A stretch of DNA of 64,000 nucleotides from Saprospiraceae bacterium (GCA_016706365.1 JADJJU010000009.1:13501-77500); one strand, 5' to 3'. Counted from the first letter of the stretch, positions 37,519-47,174 are shown. Notes: generated by a model from the sequence alone, not told the origin. A program made the numbers and translations.

Positions 37519-38391
37519 TCAAATGGTGCAAATGCTTATGGCATCTGCTAATGCTTTAATTTTATCTTCATCCGTTTTGCCGGTAGGAATGAATTCCTGT
37601 GCCACATATCCGGTGAATCCTGTTTCAGAAATTGCTCTCATGATCGCAGGATAATATAACTCTTGTGTATCATCGATTTCATTTCTGCCGGGCACACCTG
37701 CCGTATGATAGTGTCCGAAGAATTGGTGATGCTGTCTGATGGTGCTGATGATATCACCTTCGCTGATTTGCATATGGTAAATATCGTAGAGCAATTTGAA
37801 GTTAGGAGAATCAAGTTTCTTACAAAGTTCAATACCAAACGCAGAATTATCTGCCATGTAATCAGGGTGATTGACTTTGCTGTTGAATAATTCCAGTTGA
37901 ATGATGACGCCCTTCTTCTCAGCCTCTCCCATAATTTTTTTGAGTCCTGTAACACAGTTTTTGAGTCCTGTTTCATCATCCATTCCGTTTTTATTCCCCG
38001 TAAAACAGATCAAATTTTTGTAACCGGCTTTAGCTACCAGATCGATATGTTCCAGATAGTTTTTAACAAGTACAGTATGATTTTTTGGGTCGTTCCAACC
38101 TTCCGTCAGTCCGATTTCTGCACCATTGCACATGGAGGAACCAACGCCGTGCTCTTTTAAAATGCTCCATTCCTTTGGACCTGCCAAGTCAATTGCATGA
38201 AAGCCAATTTTCTTAACAACCTGACATAATTCAGCTAAGCTTAAAAATCCATAGCACCATTTTGAAACTGAATGACGGATTGGATTGGATGAAGGCGGTT
38301 TGCTTTCCTCCCAGGAACCCAGAGCAGGCAGAACCATTGCTGTTGTGAGACCTGCAGCTATTTTTTTAATCACATCTCTTCTGTTTTCCAT
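37519..38391 (-). CDS. Hydroxypyruvate isomerase-like TIM-barrel protein, Tat-exported
   Basis: A 290-residue member of the Hyi/sugar phosphate isomerase group. The start MENRRDVIKKIAAGLTTAMV has the twin-arginine pattern. Barrel signatures are KIGFHAIDLAGP, NLICFTGNKNG, VIIQLELFNSKVNHPDYMAD (metal Glu), LLYDIYHMQISEGDII (metal Asp and His), FFGHYHTAGVPGRNEID and GYVAQEFIP (metal Glu), the usual full set. It probably interconverts a keto-acid or keto-sugar in the same route as the neighbours, in the cell envelope. It follows the MFS permease gene by 41 bases and precedes the GMC gene by 33 bases. Confidence 0.87.
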   Translation of the reverse strand: MENRRDVIKKIAAGLTTAMVLPALGSWEESKPPSSNPIRHSVSKWCYGFLSLAELCQVVKKIGFHAIDLAGPKEWSILKEHGVGSSMCNGAEIGLTEGWNDPKNHTVLVKNYLEHIDLVAKAGYKNLICFTGNKNGMDDETGLKNCVTGLKKIMGEAEKKGVIIQLELFNSKVNHPDYMADNSAFGIELCKKLDSPNFKLLYDIYHMQISEGDIISTIRQHHQFFGHYHTAGVPGRNEIDDTQELYYPAIMRAISETGFTGYVAQEFIPTGKTDEDKIKALADAISICTI

Positions 38392-38432
38392 ATCAGATTT
38401 ATTGAAAAGCTATCGCTGTTTTTTACCCTTAA

Positions 38433-39686
38433 TTAGGAAGGAATATGTGCTGAATCGACAACTGATTTTTTTGTTTTTTCATTTTTAAAAAAGATCATAA
38501 ACAGAGCCATTACTACAAAGGCAATAACAGCCGGAATTAACCATACTTGCTGCCAGAAGGATCCAAGATCTTCAGTTCTTAGTGCTGCATAATGATCTCC
38601 AACGTATCCTGCTACCCAGAATCCTATTAACTGTCCCACTCCATATGTCGCTAAGGTGATTAGACCCTGAGCTGAACTCTTGTACTTGGGTCCTGCTTTT
38701 GCATCAGTATAAATTTGTCCTGATACAAAGAAGAAATCATAGCAAATTCCATGAAGCGCAATTCCAAGAATAAGCATGTAAGTTCCTGATCCTGCGTCGC
38801 CATACGCAAACAAGACATATCTAAGAGCCCAGGCCAGCATTCCTACTAATATCGTATTTTTAAATCCAAATCTTGTAAAGAAATATGGCAAAAGGAGGAG
38901 GAAAAATACCTCAGATATTTGTCCGATTGTCATCTTCCCTGTGGGATTTTCCATTCCTATTTCAGTGAGGAATAGATTGGCATTTTGATAGTAAAAAGCG
39001 AGCGGAATGCAGATGAGGACTGATGAAATAAAGAAAACCAGGAAGTTTCTGTCACTCAGGAGTTTAATGGCATCCAGTCCGAGAATGTCACTAATACTAC
39101 TTTTTTCTGCACTTGCTTTTTTGATTGGTGGTGTTTTGGGCAATGTGAAACTGAATAGTCCTAAAACCAGCGACGCGACAGAAGCCATTAAAAATGTATT
39201 CTCCAGCATAGTTGCTCCGCTGTCCCACATAAATATATAACTGATGCTGAGACCGGCGGCAATCCATCCAATCGTTCCCCAAATTCTGATAGAGGAGAAG
39301 TCTTTTTCTGGATTGGAGATCTGTCTGAATGATACAGAATTGACTAATGCAAGCGTAGGCATGTATAAAATCATATAACCCAGGGCATACGGGTAAAAGA
39401 TACTGACATCTGTTGCCTGATACATCTGGTACATTAAAATGGAGCCCAAAATATGCAGGACTCCAAGAATTCTTTCGGCATTGAAGTACTTATCAGCAAT
39501 CAATCCTATGATGAATGGCGCAATAATAGCTCCCCAGCTCTGAGTCGAAAAAACATTGGCAGTTTCCAGGCCAGTTGCATTCAGTTTTTGACTTAAAAAA
39601 GTGCCTAAAGTAACAAACCATGATCCCCAGATAAAAAACTCCAGAAACATCATGAAAGAAAGTTTGAACCTGATTGTTGTATTCAT
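38433..39686 (-). CDS. MFS permease, nucleoside:H+ symporter (NupG)-like
   Basis: A 417-residue, twelve-helix transporter. The opening RFKLSFMMFLEFFIWGSWFV with LGTFLSQKL and the segment AIIAPFIIGLIADKYFNAER match the NupG/XapB subgroup of the major facilitator superfamily. In Bacteroidota this subgroup often sits with sugar-breakdown genes, so a sugar or nucleoside could be the substrate. It is the first gene of the minus-strand sugar operon, divergent from a Gfo/Idh/MocA gene across 566 bp. Confidence 0.85.
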   Translation of the reverse strand: MNTTIRFKLSFMMFLEFFIWGSWFVTLGTFLSQKLNATGLETANVFSTQSWGAIIAPFIIGLIADKYFNAERILGVLHILGSILMYQMYQATDVSIFYPYALGYMILYMPTLALVNSVSFRQISNPEKDFSSIRIWGTIGWIAAGLSISYIFMWDSGATMLENTFLMASVASLVLGLFSFTLPKTPPIKKASAEKSSISDILGLDAIKLLSDRNFLVFFISSVLICIPLAFYYQNANLFLTEIGMENPTGKMTIGQISEVFFLLLLPYFFTRFGFKNTILVGMLAWALRYVLFAYGDAGSGTYMLILGIALHGICYDFFFVSGQIYTDAKAGPKYKSSAQGLITLATYGVGQLIGFWVAGYVGDHYAALRTEDLGSFWQQVWLIPAVIAFVVMALFMIFFKNEKTKKSVVDSAHIPS

Positions 39687-40252
39687 TTGCCGGCTTATGT
39701 TAATACTTCTAATCTTGATAATTGATGCCCTCCATACAGAAATGCTAATGTAATATAATTCCTAAAAATAATGCTGTAGCCAAAACTAATTAGGGCAGCA
39801 AGTCCTTATGGGAAATTATTATTGCTCAACCCGATGTTAACTTACAATCAGTTATTTCATATTTTTGATTAAATAAAATCAATTTATTAAAATGGTTTCG
39901 CACTGAAAATTTGTAATTATCATGCTTTATAATTGTGACAATCTTAATATTGCATATATTCGCATCGATTGGGATTGTGTATAATTTACAATAAGGCGTC
40001 AAAGTATTAAAATTTGCTGATTAGATAAGTATGCAGAACAAAATATTTTCGCGCAGCAAATAAAAAAAATATTCACTCTATCTATGATCGATTTGCCAAT
40101 GAACATAAGTTGTTTAAAAGCAGCGTAATTATGATTGAATTGGGTTATTTTAGCGGAATTTGAGTTTACATATTTTTCAAATTATTGTTATTCAGTGCTT
40201 TCAATAGCCTGATTGATATTGGCAACATTTTAGCTCTTTAATACAGGAAATA
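39687..40252. other. Divergent control region of the two sugar operons
   Basis: 566 AT-rich bases without a gene. A TATTTTTG box (39860-39867) on the plus strand is the only full TAnnTTTG match, but it lies far from the plus-strand start. No conserved operator or riboswitch fold could be recognised. Confidence 0.4.
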
Positions 40253-41416
40253 ATGGCAGGAAAAATCAGAATGGGAATGGTAGGTGGTGGAACGGGAGCC
40301 TTTATAGGGGCGATTCACAGATTTGCTGCTTTGGGTGATGGATTAATTGAATTGGTTGCAGGAGCATTTAGCTCTGACCCTGCTGTTTCTGCTGAAAGTG
40401 GAAAGAATTTGTTCATGGATTCTTCCAGAGTTTATGGTTCTTTCAGAGAGATGATTGAGAAGGAAGCATCACTGCCAGAAGATTTAAGAATGCATTTTGT
40501 TGCAATAGTCACACCCAATTTTGCTCATTTTGAACCTGCAATGCTTGCATTGGAGCATGGTTTCCACGTTTTGCTGGAGAAGCCAATGACTTTAAATAGC
40601 AATGAAGCAATTGAATTAGCGCAAAAAGTAAAATCCAGTGGTTTGCTGCTGGGACTGACACATACTTACACCGGCTATCCAATGGTCAAGCAAGCGAAGG
40701 AGATGGTAAAGGAAGGCAAGTTGGGTAAGCTTCGCAAAATTTATGTGCATTATCACCAGGGATGGCTCAGCAGATTATCAGAATCAGAAGGAAATAAGCA
40801 AGCCAGCTGGCGTACTGATCCAAAGAAATCCGGCAAATGTGGTGCAATGGGAGATATCGGAACGCATGCTTTTAATCTGGCAGAATATATTTCCGGATTG
40901 GAAGTGAAAGCGATTAATGCCATGTTGAATACTGTTGTGGAAGGCCGCAGACTGGATGACGATGGCATGGTAATGATCCAATTTTCTGAAGGAGTTACCG
41001 GAATATTGACTGCTACCCAGGTTGCAGCAGGGGAGGAGAATGATCTTAGAATTCATATTTACGGTGAAGATGGAGGTCTTGAATGGCATCAGATGGAGCC
41101 AAATACTTTAATTTTCAAGCCATTGGAAGGACCTGCACAAATTTATCGGGCAGGGAACGGATACCTGGGAGAATCTGCTGCACGAAATGCCAGAACTCCC
41201 GGTGGCCACCCTGAGGGTTATCTGGAGGCATTTGCTAATATTTACAGAAATTTTGTAAAAGCGATTTCTGCAAGGTTGAATAATGAGGATTATGATGAAT
41301 CGGTATTTGATTTTCCGGGTGTTGAAGATGGGGTAAGGGGAATGGCTTTTATAGACCATGTAGTGAAGAGCAGTGAGAGTAATGAGAAATGGATTCCCTT
41401 TAGGGTTGAGATATAA
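40253..41416 (+). CDS. Gfo/Idh/MocA-family cytosolic oxidoreductase
   Basis: A 387-residue NAD(P)-dependent sugar dehydrogenase-like protein without signal peptide. Rossmann loop GMVGGGTGAFIGAIHR near 8-23; the family EKP motif is in LLEKPMTLN near residue 108; the substrate segment CGAMGDIGTHAFNLAEYISG (about 199-218) carries the usual Asp and His; C-terminal PGGHPEGYLEAFANIY. It could return 3-keto-sugars to sugars or oxidise inositol-like compounds. It heads a plus-strand set with the TIM-barrel isomerase and DUF1080 genes, interrupted by a repeat island. Confidence 0.9.
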   Translation: MAGKIRMGMVGGGTGAFIGAIHRFAALGDGLIELVAGAFSSDPAVSAESGKNLFMDSSRVYGSFREMIEKEASLPEDLRMHFVAIVTPNFAHFEPAMLALEHGFHVLLEKPMTLNSNEAIELAQKVKSSGLLLGLTHTYTGYPMVKQAKEMVKEGKLGKLRKIYVHYHQGWLSRLSESEGNKQASWRTDPKKSGKCGAMGDIGTHAFNLAEYISGLEVKAINAMLNTVVEGRRLDDDGMVMIQFSEGVTGILTATQVAAGEENDLRIHIYGEDGGLEWHQMEPNTLIFKPLEGPAQIYRAGNGYLGESAARNARTPGGHPEGYLEAFANIYRNFVKAISARLNNEDYDESVFDFPGVEDGVRGMAFIDHVVKSSESNEKWIPFRVEI

Positions 41417-41417
41417 G

Positions 41418-41645
41418 TTATAAGAGATGAGATATGAGATGAACAGCCGGTAAGAGTTATGAGTTATGAGTTATGAATGATGAGTGATGAGTTGAACAGC
41501 CAGTTAATTGGTAAATTGGAGAATGAAACAGCCAATAAAACAGCCAGTTGAACAGCCAATTGCCGAATTGCCGAATTGTTGAATTGTCGAATTAAACAGC
41601 CAGTTGCTGGTTGCTAATTACTGGTTGGAGCAGCCAAAACAGCCC
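41418..41645. repeat. Heptad-phased low-complexity repeat with seven AACAGCC words
   Basis: The stretch can be read in 7-base steps: GAGTTAT three times (41454-41474), GAATGAT, GAGTGAT, GAGTTGA, then ACAGCC; before it ATGAGAT twice. Later come 8-base steps of GAATTGCC type. AACAGCC occurs at 41442, 41495, 41527, 41539, 41551, 41595 and 41638, all in the same orientation. No coding frame runs through. Confidence 0.85.
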
Positions 41646-41677
41646 GGGAGAAGAGTTGGTCCATGGATGAAATGGTA

Positions 41678-41699
41678 GAGACACAATGCATTGCGTCTC
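41678..41699. repeat. GAGAC-armed palindrome centred on GCAATGCATTGC
   Basis: A 22-base near-perfect palindrome (one mismatch, A for G in the left arm), flanked by GGTA on the left and GTCTCTGC on the right, resembling short dispersed palindromes in many bacterial genomes. Compare 50857-50876, where arms differ but still pair. Confidence 0.8.
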
Positions 41700-41794
41700 G
41701 TCTCTGCACAAACAGTCGGAATCATTGGAAAATGCGGTTCCCATTCGACACTAAAGTGTGTTGAATAAACTCATAGGCCGTGATAGCGCAAGCT

Positions 41795-41908
41795 CATCAC
41801 CTTTATATTTTCGAAGCGAAGCTGAGGAAAATATAAAGACATCACTTTTTCAGGGCTTGGTCCCTGAAAAAAATCACCTTTCAAAGTGTAGCTGCAGAAA
41901 GACATCAC
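41795..41908. repeat. CATCAC-delimited array of three hairpins
   Basis: Four CATCAC/AATCACC words separate three hairpins: 41801-41838 (CTTTATATTTTC with its exact complement, 14-base loop GAAGCGAAGCTGAG), 41846-41871 (TTTTTCAGGG/CCCTGAAAAA) and 41878-41901 (CTTTC/GAAAG). The stems are unrelated to each other. A similar array lies at 50946-51060 and a shorter-stemmed one at 58766-58853. Confidence 0.85.
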
Positions 41909-41953
41909 ATTCACGCAGAATTCAGGTTCAAAAACAAAATAAAGAGTCAACAA

Positions 41954-43004
41954 ATGAAGACAATGAAAGGTCCCGGTGTATTTCTTGCCCAGTTTATGGG
42001 GGATGTAGCTCCTTTTAATTCTTTGAGCAAGATATGTGGCTGGATTAGTGGATTGGGGTATAAAGGAGTGCAGATTCCGAGCTGGGATGCAAGATGCATT
42101 AACCTTGAGCTGGCGGCAACGAGCCAGACTTATGCAGATGAAATAAAGAATTGGAGAAAGTCATGGAATGCAGATTACTGAGTTATCGACACATTTGCAA
42201 GGTCAATTAGTGGCAGTAAATCCCGCATACGATATTATGTTTGATGGGTTTGCGCCTGAAAGCCTTCGTGGAAATCCCTCAGGACGGCAAGAATGGGCAG
42301 TTCAGCAGGTAAAATTTGCGGCTCTGGCATCCCGAAATCTGGGTCTGAATGCCTGTGCGACATTCAGTGGGGCATTGATGTGGCAAAATGTATATCCATG
42401 GCCCCAGCGACCTGCGGGTTTGGTGGAATTAGGGTTTCGGGAATTGGGTAAAAGATGGAAGCCAATACTGGATGTGTATGAAGATGCTGGAGTAGATTTA
42501 TGCTATGAAGTGCATGCTGGGGAGGATCTCCACGATGGGATCACTTATGAGATGTTTTTGAAAGAAGTGAATGATCACCCGAGAGCTTGTCTTTTATATG
42601 ATCCTTCTCATTTTATTTTGCAATGCCTTGATTATCTGACATATATTGATCATTATCATGGGCGTATCAAAATGTTTCATGTAAAAGATGCTGAATTCAA
42701 TCCGACAGGTAAGCAGGGAGTTTATGGCGGGTATCAATCCTGGTTGAACAGAGCAGGCAGATTTCGTTCTCCTGGTGATGGTCAAGTGGATTTTGGTGCT
42801 GTTTTTAGTAAATTAGCAACTTATGATTACAGTGGCTGGGCAGTTTTGGAATGGGAATGCGCCATCAAACATCCAATGGAGGGAGCGGCGGAAGGAGCTC
42901 CATTTATACAGCAGCATATTATTCAGGTGACGGACAAAGCCTTTGATGATTTTGCAGATTCAGGTGCAGATGAAGCTGCCAATAGGAAGATATTAGGTAT
43001 CTGA
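41954..43004 (+). CDS. Sugar phosphate isomerase/epimerase-like TIM-barrel protein, two base deletions
   Basis: About 350 residues when one T is added at 42151-42152 and one G at 42165-42166; the repaired text reads DEIKNLEKVMGMQITELSTH. Start KTMKGPGVFLAQFMGDVAPF, then GYKGVQIPSWDARCI, LVAVNPAYD, DLCYEVHAGEDLHDG (metal Glu), CLLYDPSHFILQCLDYL (metal Asp and His), RIKMFHVKDAEF (metal His) and WAVLEWECAI (metal Glu), so all expected metal ligands are kept. It has no signal peptide, unlike the two other isomerases, so it should act in the cytosol with the oxidoreductase at 40253. Confidence 0.83.
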
Positions 43005-43069
43005 TACTTAGAAGATATATTGATTTTTACATGCAGGTTTAATTAAAGGAATTATTAAAAATAACATTT

Positions 43070-43852
43070 ATGAACAAGACAGGATTGCTGCTATTTACCA
43101 TGGTAATGGGTTTAGTTTTTTCAAATTGTGGATCAACCAATTCAGAAAATACGGATAGTAATATGGAAACCAAAGACAGTAATGAGATGGCTGAAAATTC
43201 GCTTAATTCAGAAGAAGAAGCTGCTGGCTGGGTATTGTTGTTTGACGGAAAAACGAAAAATGGCTGGCATGGTTATGGCAAGTCAGAAACTGGCGCAGGC
43301 TGGAAAGTGGCAGATGGTACCATTTACCTTGACGCAGAAAATAAAGCATCCTGGAACGAAGGAGATGGCGGAGATATTCTAACCAATGATGAATACGAAA
43401 ATTTTCACTTCAAGCTGGATTGGAAAGTAGCTCCGGGCGGGAACAGCGGTATCATGTTTTATGTGCATGAAGACACAAGCAAATTCAAAAATACATATGA
43501 GACGGGTCCTGAGATGCAGATCCTCGACAACGACGCACATCCGGATGGTAAGATTACAAAGCACAGAGTCGGGGATTTGTACGATCTTATAGCTTCATCT
43601 TCAGAGCCTGTCTATCCGCCGGGAGAATGGAATCAGGTTGAGATCATTTCAAAAGATAGCATGCTGGAATTTCATTTGAATGGGGTAAAAGTGGTAGAAA
43701 CTAAAATGTGGGATGAAGCCTGGAAAACTATGGTTGCAGGTAGTAAATTCAAAGACATGCCTGGATTCTCCCAATATCAGAAAGGTAGAATTTCTCTGCA
43801 GGACCATGGAGACAATATTTGGTTTAGGAATATTAAGATTCGGAGGCTGTGA
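43070..43852 (+). CDS. DUF1080 (3-keto-disaccharide hydrolase family) lipoprotein
   Basis: A 260-residue lipoprotein: MNKTGLLLFTMVMGLVFSNC with the lipobox Cys at 20, a Ser/Asn/Glu-rich linker, then the DUF1080/LamG-like jelly roll. Family signatures are WVLLFDGKTKNGWHGYG, YENFHFKLDWKVAPGGNSGI, MQILDNDAHPDG, and VYPPGEWNQVEIISKDSMLE with the final INLQDHG-like RISLQDHGDNIWFRNIKIR. The family cleaves glycosidic bonds of 3-keto-glycosides by elimination. The mature enzyme would be tethered in the envelope. It follows the isomerase by 65 bases. Confidence 0.9.
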   Translation: MNKTGLLLFTMVMGLVFSNCGSTNSENTDSNMETKDSNEMAENSLNSEEEAAGWVLLFDGKTKNGWHGYGKSETGAGWKVADGTIYLDAENKASWNEGDGGDILTNDEYENFHFKLDWKVAPGGNSGIMFYVHEDTSKFKNTYETGPEMQILDNDAHPDGKITKHRVGDLYDLIASSSEPVYPPGEWNQVEIISKDSMLEFHLNGVKVVETKMWDEAWKTMVAGSKFKDMPGFSQYQKGRISLQDHGDNIWFRNIKIRRL

Positions 43853-43934
43853 TTTTGCGTTTTATTTAGGAAATGTTTGCGGCGATTTGGTAAAAGAAAG
43901 AAGTAAATGGACTGGAAATAATTCCAGCTCTGAT

Positions 43935-44819
43935 CTATTTCCTTTCAATAATTCCCATATCCATCCTCAACTGATCACTCGTCTTTCTGCTTCCATCATG
44001 ACTCCATCCCGGAGGACCAAAAATATACATCCATCGGGAGTGCCAGTCAGGAGCGTTTACGACATCCTTGTACATATCAACCCATTCATGAAAAATGATT
44101 TTTAATGGGTGGTGGGATAGCAATGGAGTAGTCAATCCAAATTTTACATGCTCAGTTTCTTCCTCAAATGTGCCAAATAATTTATCCCAGAAAATGAATA
44201 TCATACCCATGTTGCGGTCGAGGTATCTGATATTAGAACCATGATGTACTCTGTGATTCGATGGCGTGGCAAGGATATGATCCAGTATGCCGAGTTTCCC
44301 TATATACTGCGTATGTATCAGAATCCCATAGATCTGAGTAGCTGAATACATAAACATAATGTCCAGTGGCTGAAATCCCAACCATGCAAGTGGAATGAAG
44401 AAAATAAACCTGTACAGTGGCTGAAATACGGATGATCTGAACCCAACAGTCAGATTAAACTCTTCTGAAGAATGGTGGGTCACATGAACCGCCCAAAACA
44501 ATCGAATATGGTGATCAGCCCAATGAAGCCAGTAGAAAACAAAATCTTCTGCTATCAATAAAATGAACCAGTACAATAAAACATACTCTATACTCATCAC
44601 GTGAATGCTGTAAAAATAATTGAGAAACAGCAGGCTGGCTCCTCTGAAAAGCACATCGATACTCATATTACATAGCATCAGATAGAGGTTTGTCAAAATA
44701 CCTTTTGTAGAATATCGCTGATGACTACTTGTGTAAGATAGTAGTAACTCAAGTCCAATAACCAATACATAAATCGGAGTTGATATAAGTATCAACAATG
44801 ATTCTCTGAATTCCTCCAT
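43935..44819 (-). CDS. Fatty acid hydroxylase/sterol desaturase family membrane protein
   Basis: A 294-residue integral membrane diiron enzyme. Three histidine clusters coordinate the metal pair: HWADHH, HVTHHS and HRVHHGSN. Four to six hydrophobic segments surround them. Bacterial relatives hydroxylate or desaturate fatty acyl chains, sphingolipids or carotenoids. The substrate is unknown here. It converges on the DUF1080 gene and faces the oligopeptidase terminator upstream, so it is probably transcribed alone. Confidence 0.88.
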   Translation of the reverse strand: MEEFRESLLILISTPIYVLVIGLELLLSYTSSHQRYSTKGILTNLYLMLCNMSIDVLFRGASLLFLNYFYSIHVMSIEYVLLYWFILLIAEDFVFYWLHWADHHIRLFWAVHVTHHSSEEFNLTVGFRSSVFQPLYRFIFFIPLAWLGFQPLDIMFMYSATQIYGILIHTQYIGKLGILDHILATPSNHRVHHGSNIRYLDRNMGMIFIFWDKLFGTFEEETEHVKFGLTTPLLSHHPLKIIFHEWVDMYKDVVNAPDWHSRWMYIFGPPGWSHDGSRKTSDQLRMDMGIIERK

Positions 44820-44932
44820 CTCGTTCTTTTATCAAATACAATGCAAACTTAACAATAAATTCACACACGAGAATGGAAATAGACGAAGTGAGAGATGGGC
44901 TGGATAAAGGAATTAATTGGACCCTATGTAAT

Positions 44933-44973
44933 AAAAAAAACTGCCTGAATCTTGTACTTCAATATTCAGGCAG
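44933..44973 (-). terminator. Intrinsic terminator after the oligopeptidase gene
   Basis: CTGCCTGAAT and ATTCAGGCAG form a perfect 10-bp stem; on the minus strand eight T residues follow. Confidence 0.92.
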
Positions 44974-44996
44974 CATTTAAATTTGATCTTAAAATT

Positions 44997-47136
44997 CTAT
45001 TCCCCCTTTGGCGCCAGATCTATCATGAACGCATACACTCTGGCTACATCATGCAGTCTTTTGTAACGTCCCGCAGCTCCACCGTGTCCGGCAGACATGT
45101 CAGTATGGAGATAGAGTGGATTGTCACCGGTTTTGGTGGCTCGCAATTTAGCTACCCATTTTGCCGGTTCCCAATATTGTACCTGTGAATCATGAAGCCC
45201 TGTTGTGACCAGCATAGCAGGATATTCTTGTGCTGTGACATTATCATATGGAGAATAAGATTTCATGTAATCGTAGTAAATCTTATCATTTGGATTACCC
45301 CATTCATCGTATTCTCCGGTAGTTAATGGGATGGTTTCATCCAACATCGTAGTGACTACATCCACAAATGCCACTTCAGCAACGACACCTTTAAATAAGT
45401 CCGGCCTCATGTTCAGGATCGCACCCATCAATAGTCCGCCTGCACTTCCACCCTCAGCAAATAATCTGTCTGAAGCTGTATATTTTTCTTTAATCAAAAA
45501 CTCTCCGCAATCTATGAAGTCAGTAAAGGTGTTCTTCTTTTTAAGCAATTTACCATCCTCATACCATGCTCTTCCCATCTCCTGGCCTCCTCTGATATGT
45601 GCTATGGCAAAAATGAATCCTCTGTCAAGCAGACTGATCATATTCATATTAAATCCGGGATCCATACTATACCCATATGAACCATATGCATAGAGCAGGA
45701 GAGGGGATTTTCCGTTTTTCTGTGTTCCCTTTTTATATACAATTGAAAGAGGGACTTTGGCACCATCTCTGGCATTTGCATAAATTCTTTCACTTTCATA
45801 ATTGTTCTTGTCGAATCCCCCGCGGACTTCTTTTTCTTTGAGAACATCCAATTTTTGGTGGAAATAGTATACTCCATATCCGTATTGGGAGTAGTTAGAG
45901 AATTGTACGATAATCTGATTTTATCAGTTTCATATTCTGCATTCGGGCCCAGATCTGCTACATAAGATGCTTCAGGAAATTTCACGTAAGTATCTTCAGT
46001 TGCTGACTTAACTCTTATTTGTACTATGCCTTCCTTTCTCTCGTTTATAACAAGATGCTTAGCAAATCCGGATGCATCTTCCAGCAACACATCACTCCTT
46101 TCCGGCAACACTTCTTTCCAGGCTGCTTTATTTGTATTGGAAGGATCACATGACATCAACCTGAAGTTTTTCGCCTGCCAGTTGGTAACAATGTAGAATT
46201 TTCCATCTGACTCAGTGACATTGTACTCATGATCTCTTTCTCTTGGCTGGAACATAGCAGGCGCTTTGAGTGGCTGAGCAGGATCAAGGATTTGAACTTC
46301 TGTGGAAACAGTTGCCCCACTGACTATATAAATATATTTTTTGATCTCGAAGAGGTGACATACACGCTGAATGTCTCATCTTTTTCCTCAAACACCACTC
46401 TGTCCGTTGCCGGGTCAGTTCCTAAAATATGATGTTTGATTTGATTAGTTCTGAGAGTTGTTAAATCTTTCTGAGTATAGAAAACAGATTTACTATCTGC
46501 GGCCCAAACCACCCCACCTGATGCATTTGGAATTTTATCGTTGAACAGCTCACCGGTTTCCAGATTTTTGAATTGAATGGTGTATAATCTCCTGCTCACA
46601 GTATCCTGACCATAAGCCAGAATTTTATTATCCGGAGAAACATTCAGTCCAACTGCGCTGTAATAGTCATAGTCTTTTGCCAGTTCATTGACATCGAGAG
46701 TAATAATTTCCGGAGCATTTGCTTCAGTAGTTTTTCTGCAATAAATAGGATGATCTTTGTTTGTCTCATATCTTGAGTAGTAGAGATATCCATTTGATAG
46801 ATAGGGAGTTGATGAATCATCAGGAACTATTCTTTCTTTCATTTCTTCGAAAAGTTGCTTTTGCAGATCATCAGTATGGGCCATCATTTGCGCTGTGTAA
46901 TCATTTTCTGCTTCGAGGTAAGCAATGACCTCCGGATTTTCACGATCATTTAACCAGTAGTAAGGATCTATACGGGTATCACCGTGAATACTAAGTTCTT
47001 TATCGATCTTTTTTGCAATAGGTGGGGAGATCATGTTTTCTTTTTTTGGATTTTGGCAGGCGAAAATTGCAATAGCTGCGATGGAAAAACCCTTTAGCCA
47101 AAAGAGTTTTTTTCTTGTGGTTGAAAATTGCTTCAT
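44997..47136 (-). CDS. ptrB: Oligopeptidase B-like serine peptidase (S9A), two frameshifts
   Basis: Three frames join into about 713 residues when one A is added in the run 46337-46342 and one base near 45866-45868. Start (MKQFSTTRKKLFWLKGFSIA, then IAIFACQNPK) is a lipoprotein signal. The propeller portion begins HGDTRIDPYYWLNDRENPEV and LEAENDYTAQMMAHTDDLQK, which is closest to oligopeptidase B. The alpha/beta-hydrolase part has LLLYAYGSYGYSMDPGF, the nucleophile elbow GGSAGGLLMGA, and the His in MSAGHGGAAGRYK. It should cleave short peptides after basic residues in the periplasm or envelope. A broken gene is possible, but the homopolymer breaks fit the assembly pattern. Confidence 0.83.
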
Positions 47137-47174
47137 GTGAAAAGGTCATTAATATGTGAAAAAAATTGTCGTTG

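Noticed and set aside
39687..40252. Riboswitch or small RNA in the divergent sugar control region
   Set aside because: No conserved fold or terminator could be recognised.
41795..41908. CRISPR array
   Set aside because: The repeated element is a 6-base word, the intervening parts are hairpins, and no cas genes are present.
41758..42018. Frame of 86 codons over the hairpin array
   Set aside because: It covers the CATCAC hairpins and enters the isomerase gene in a different frame.
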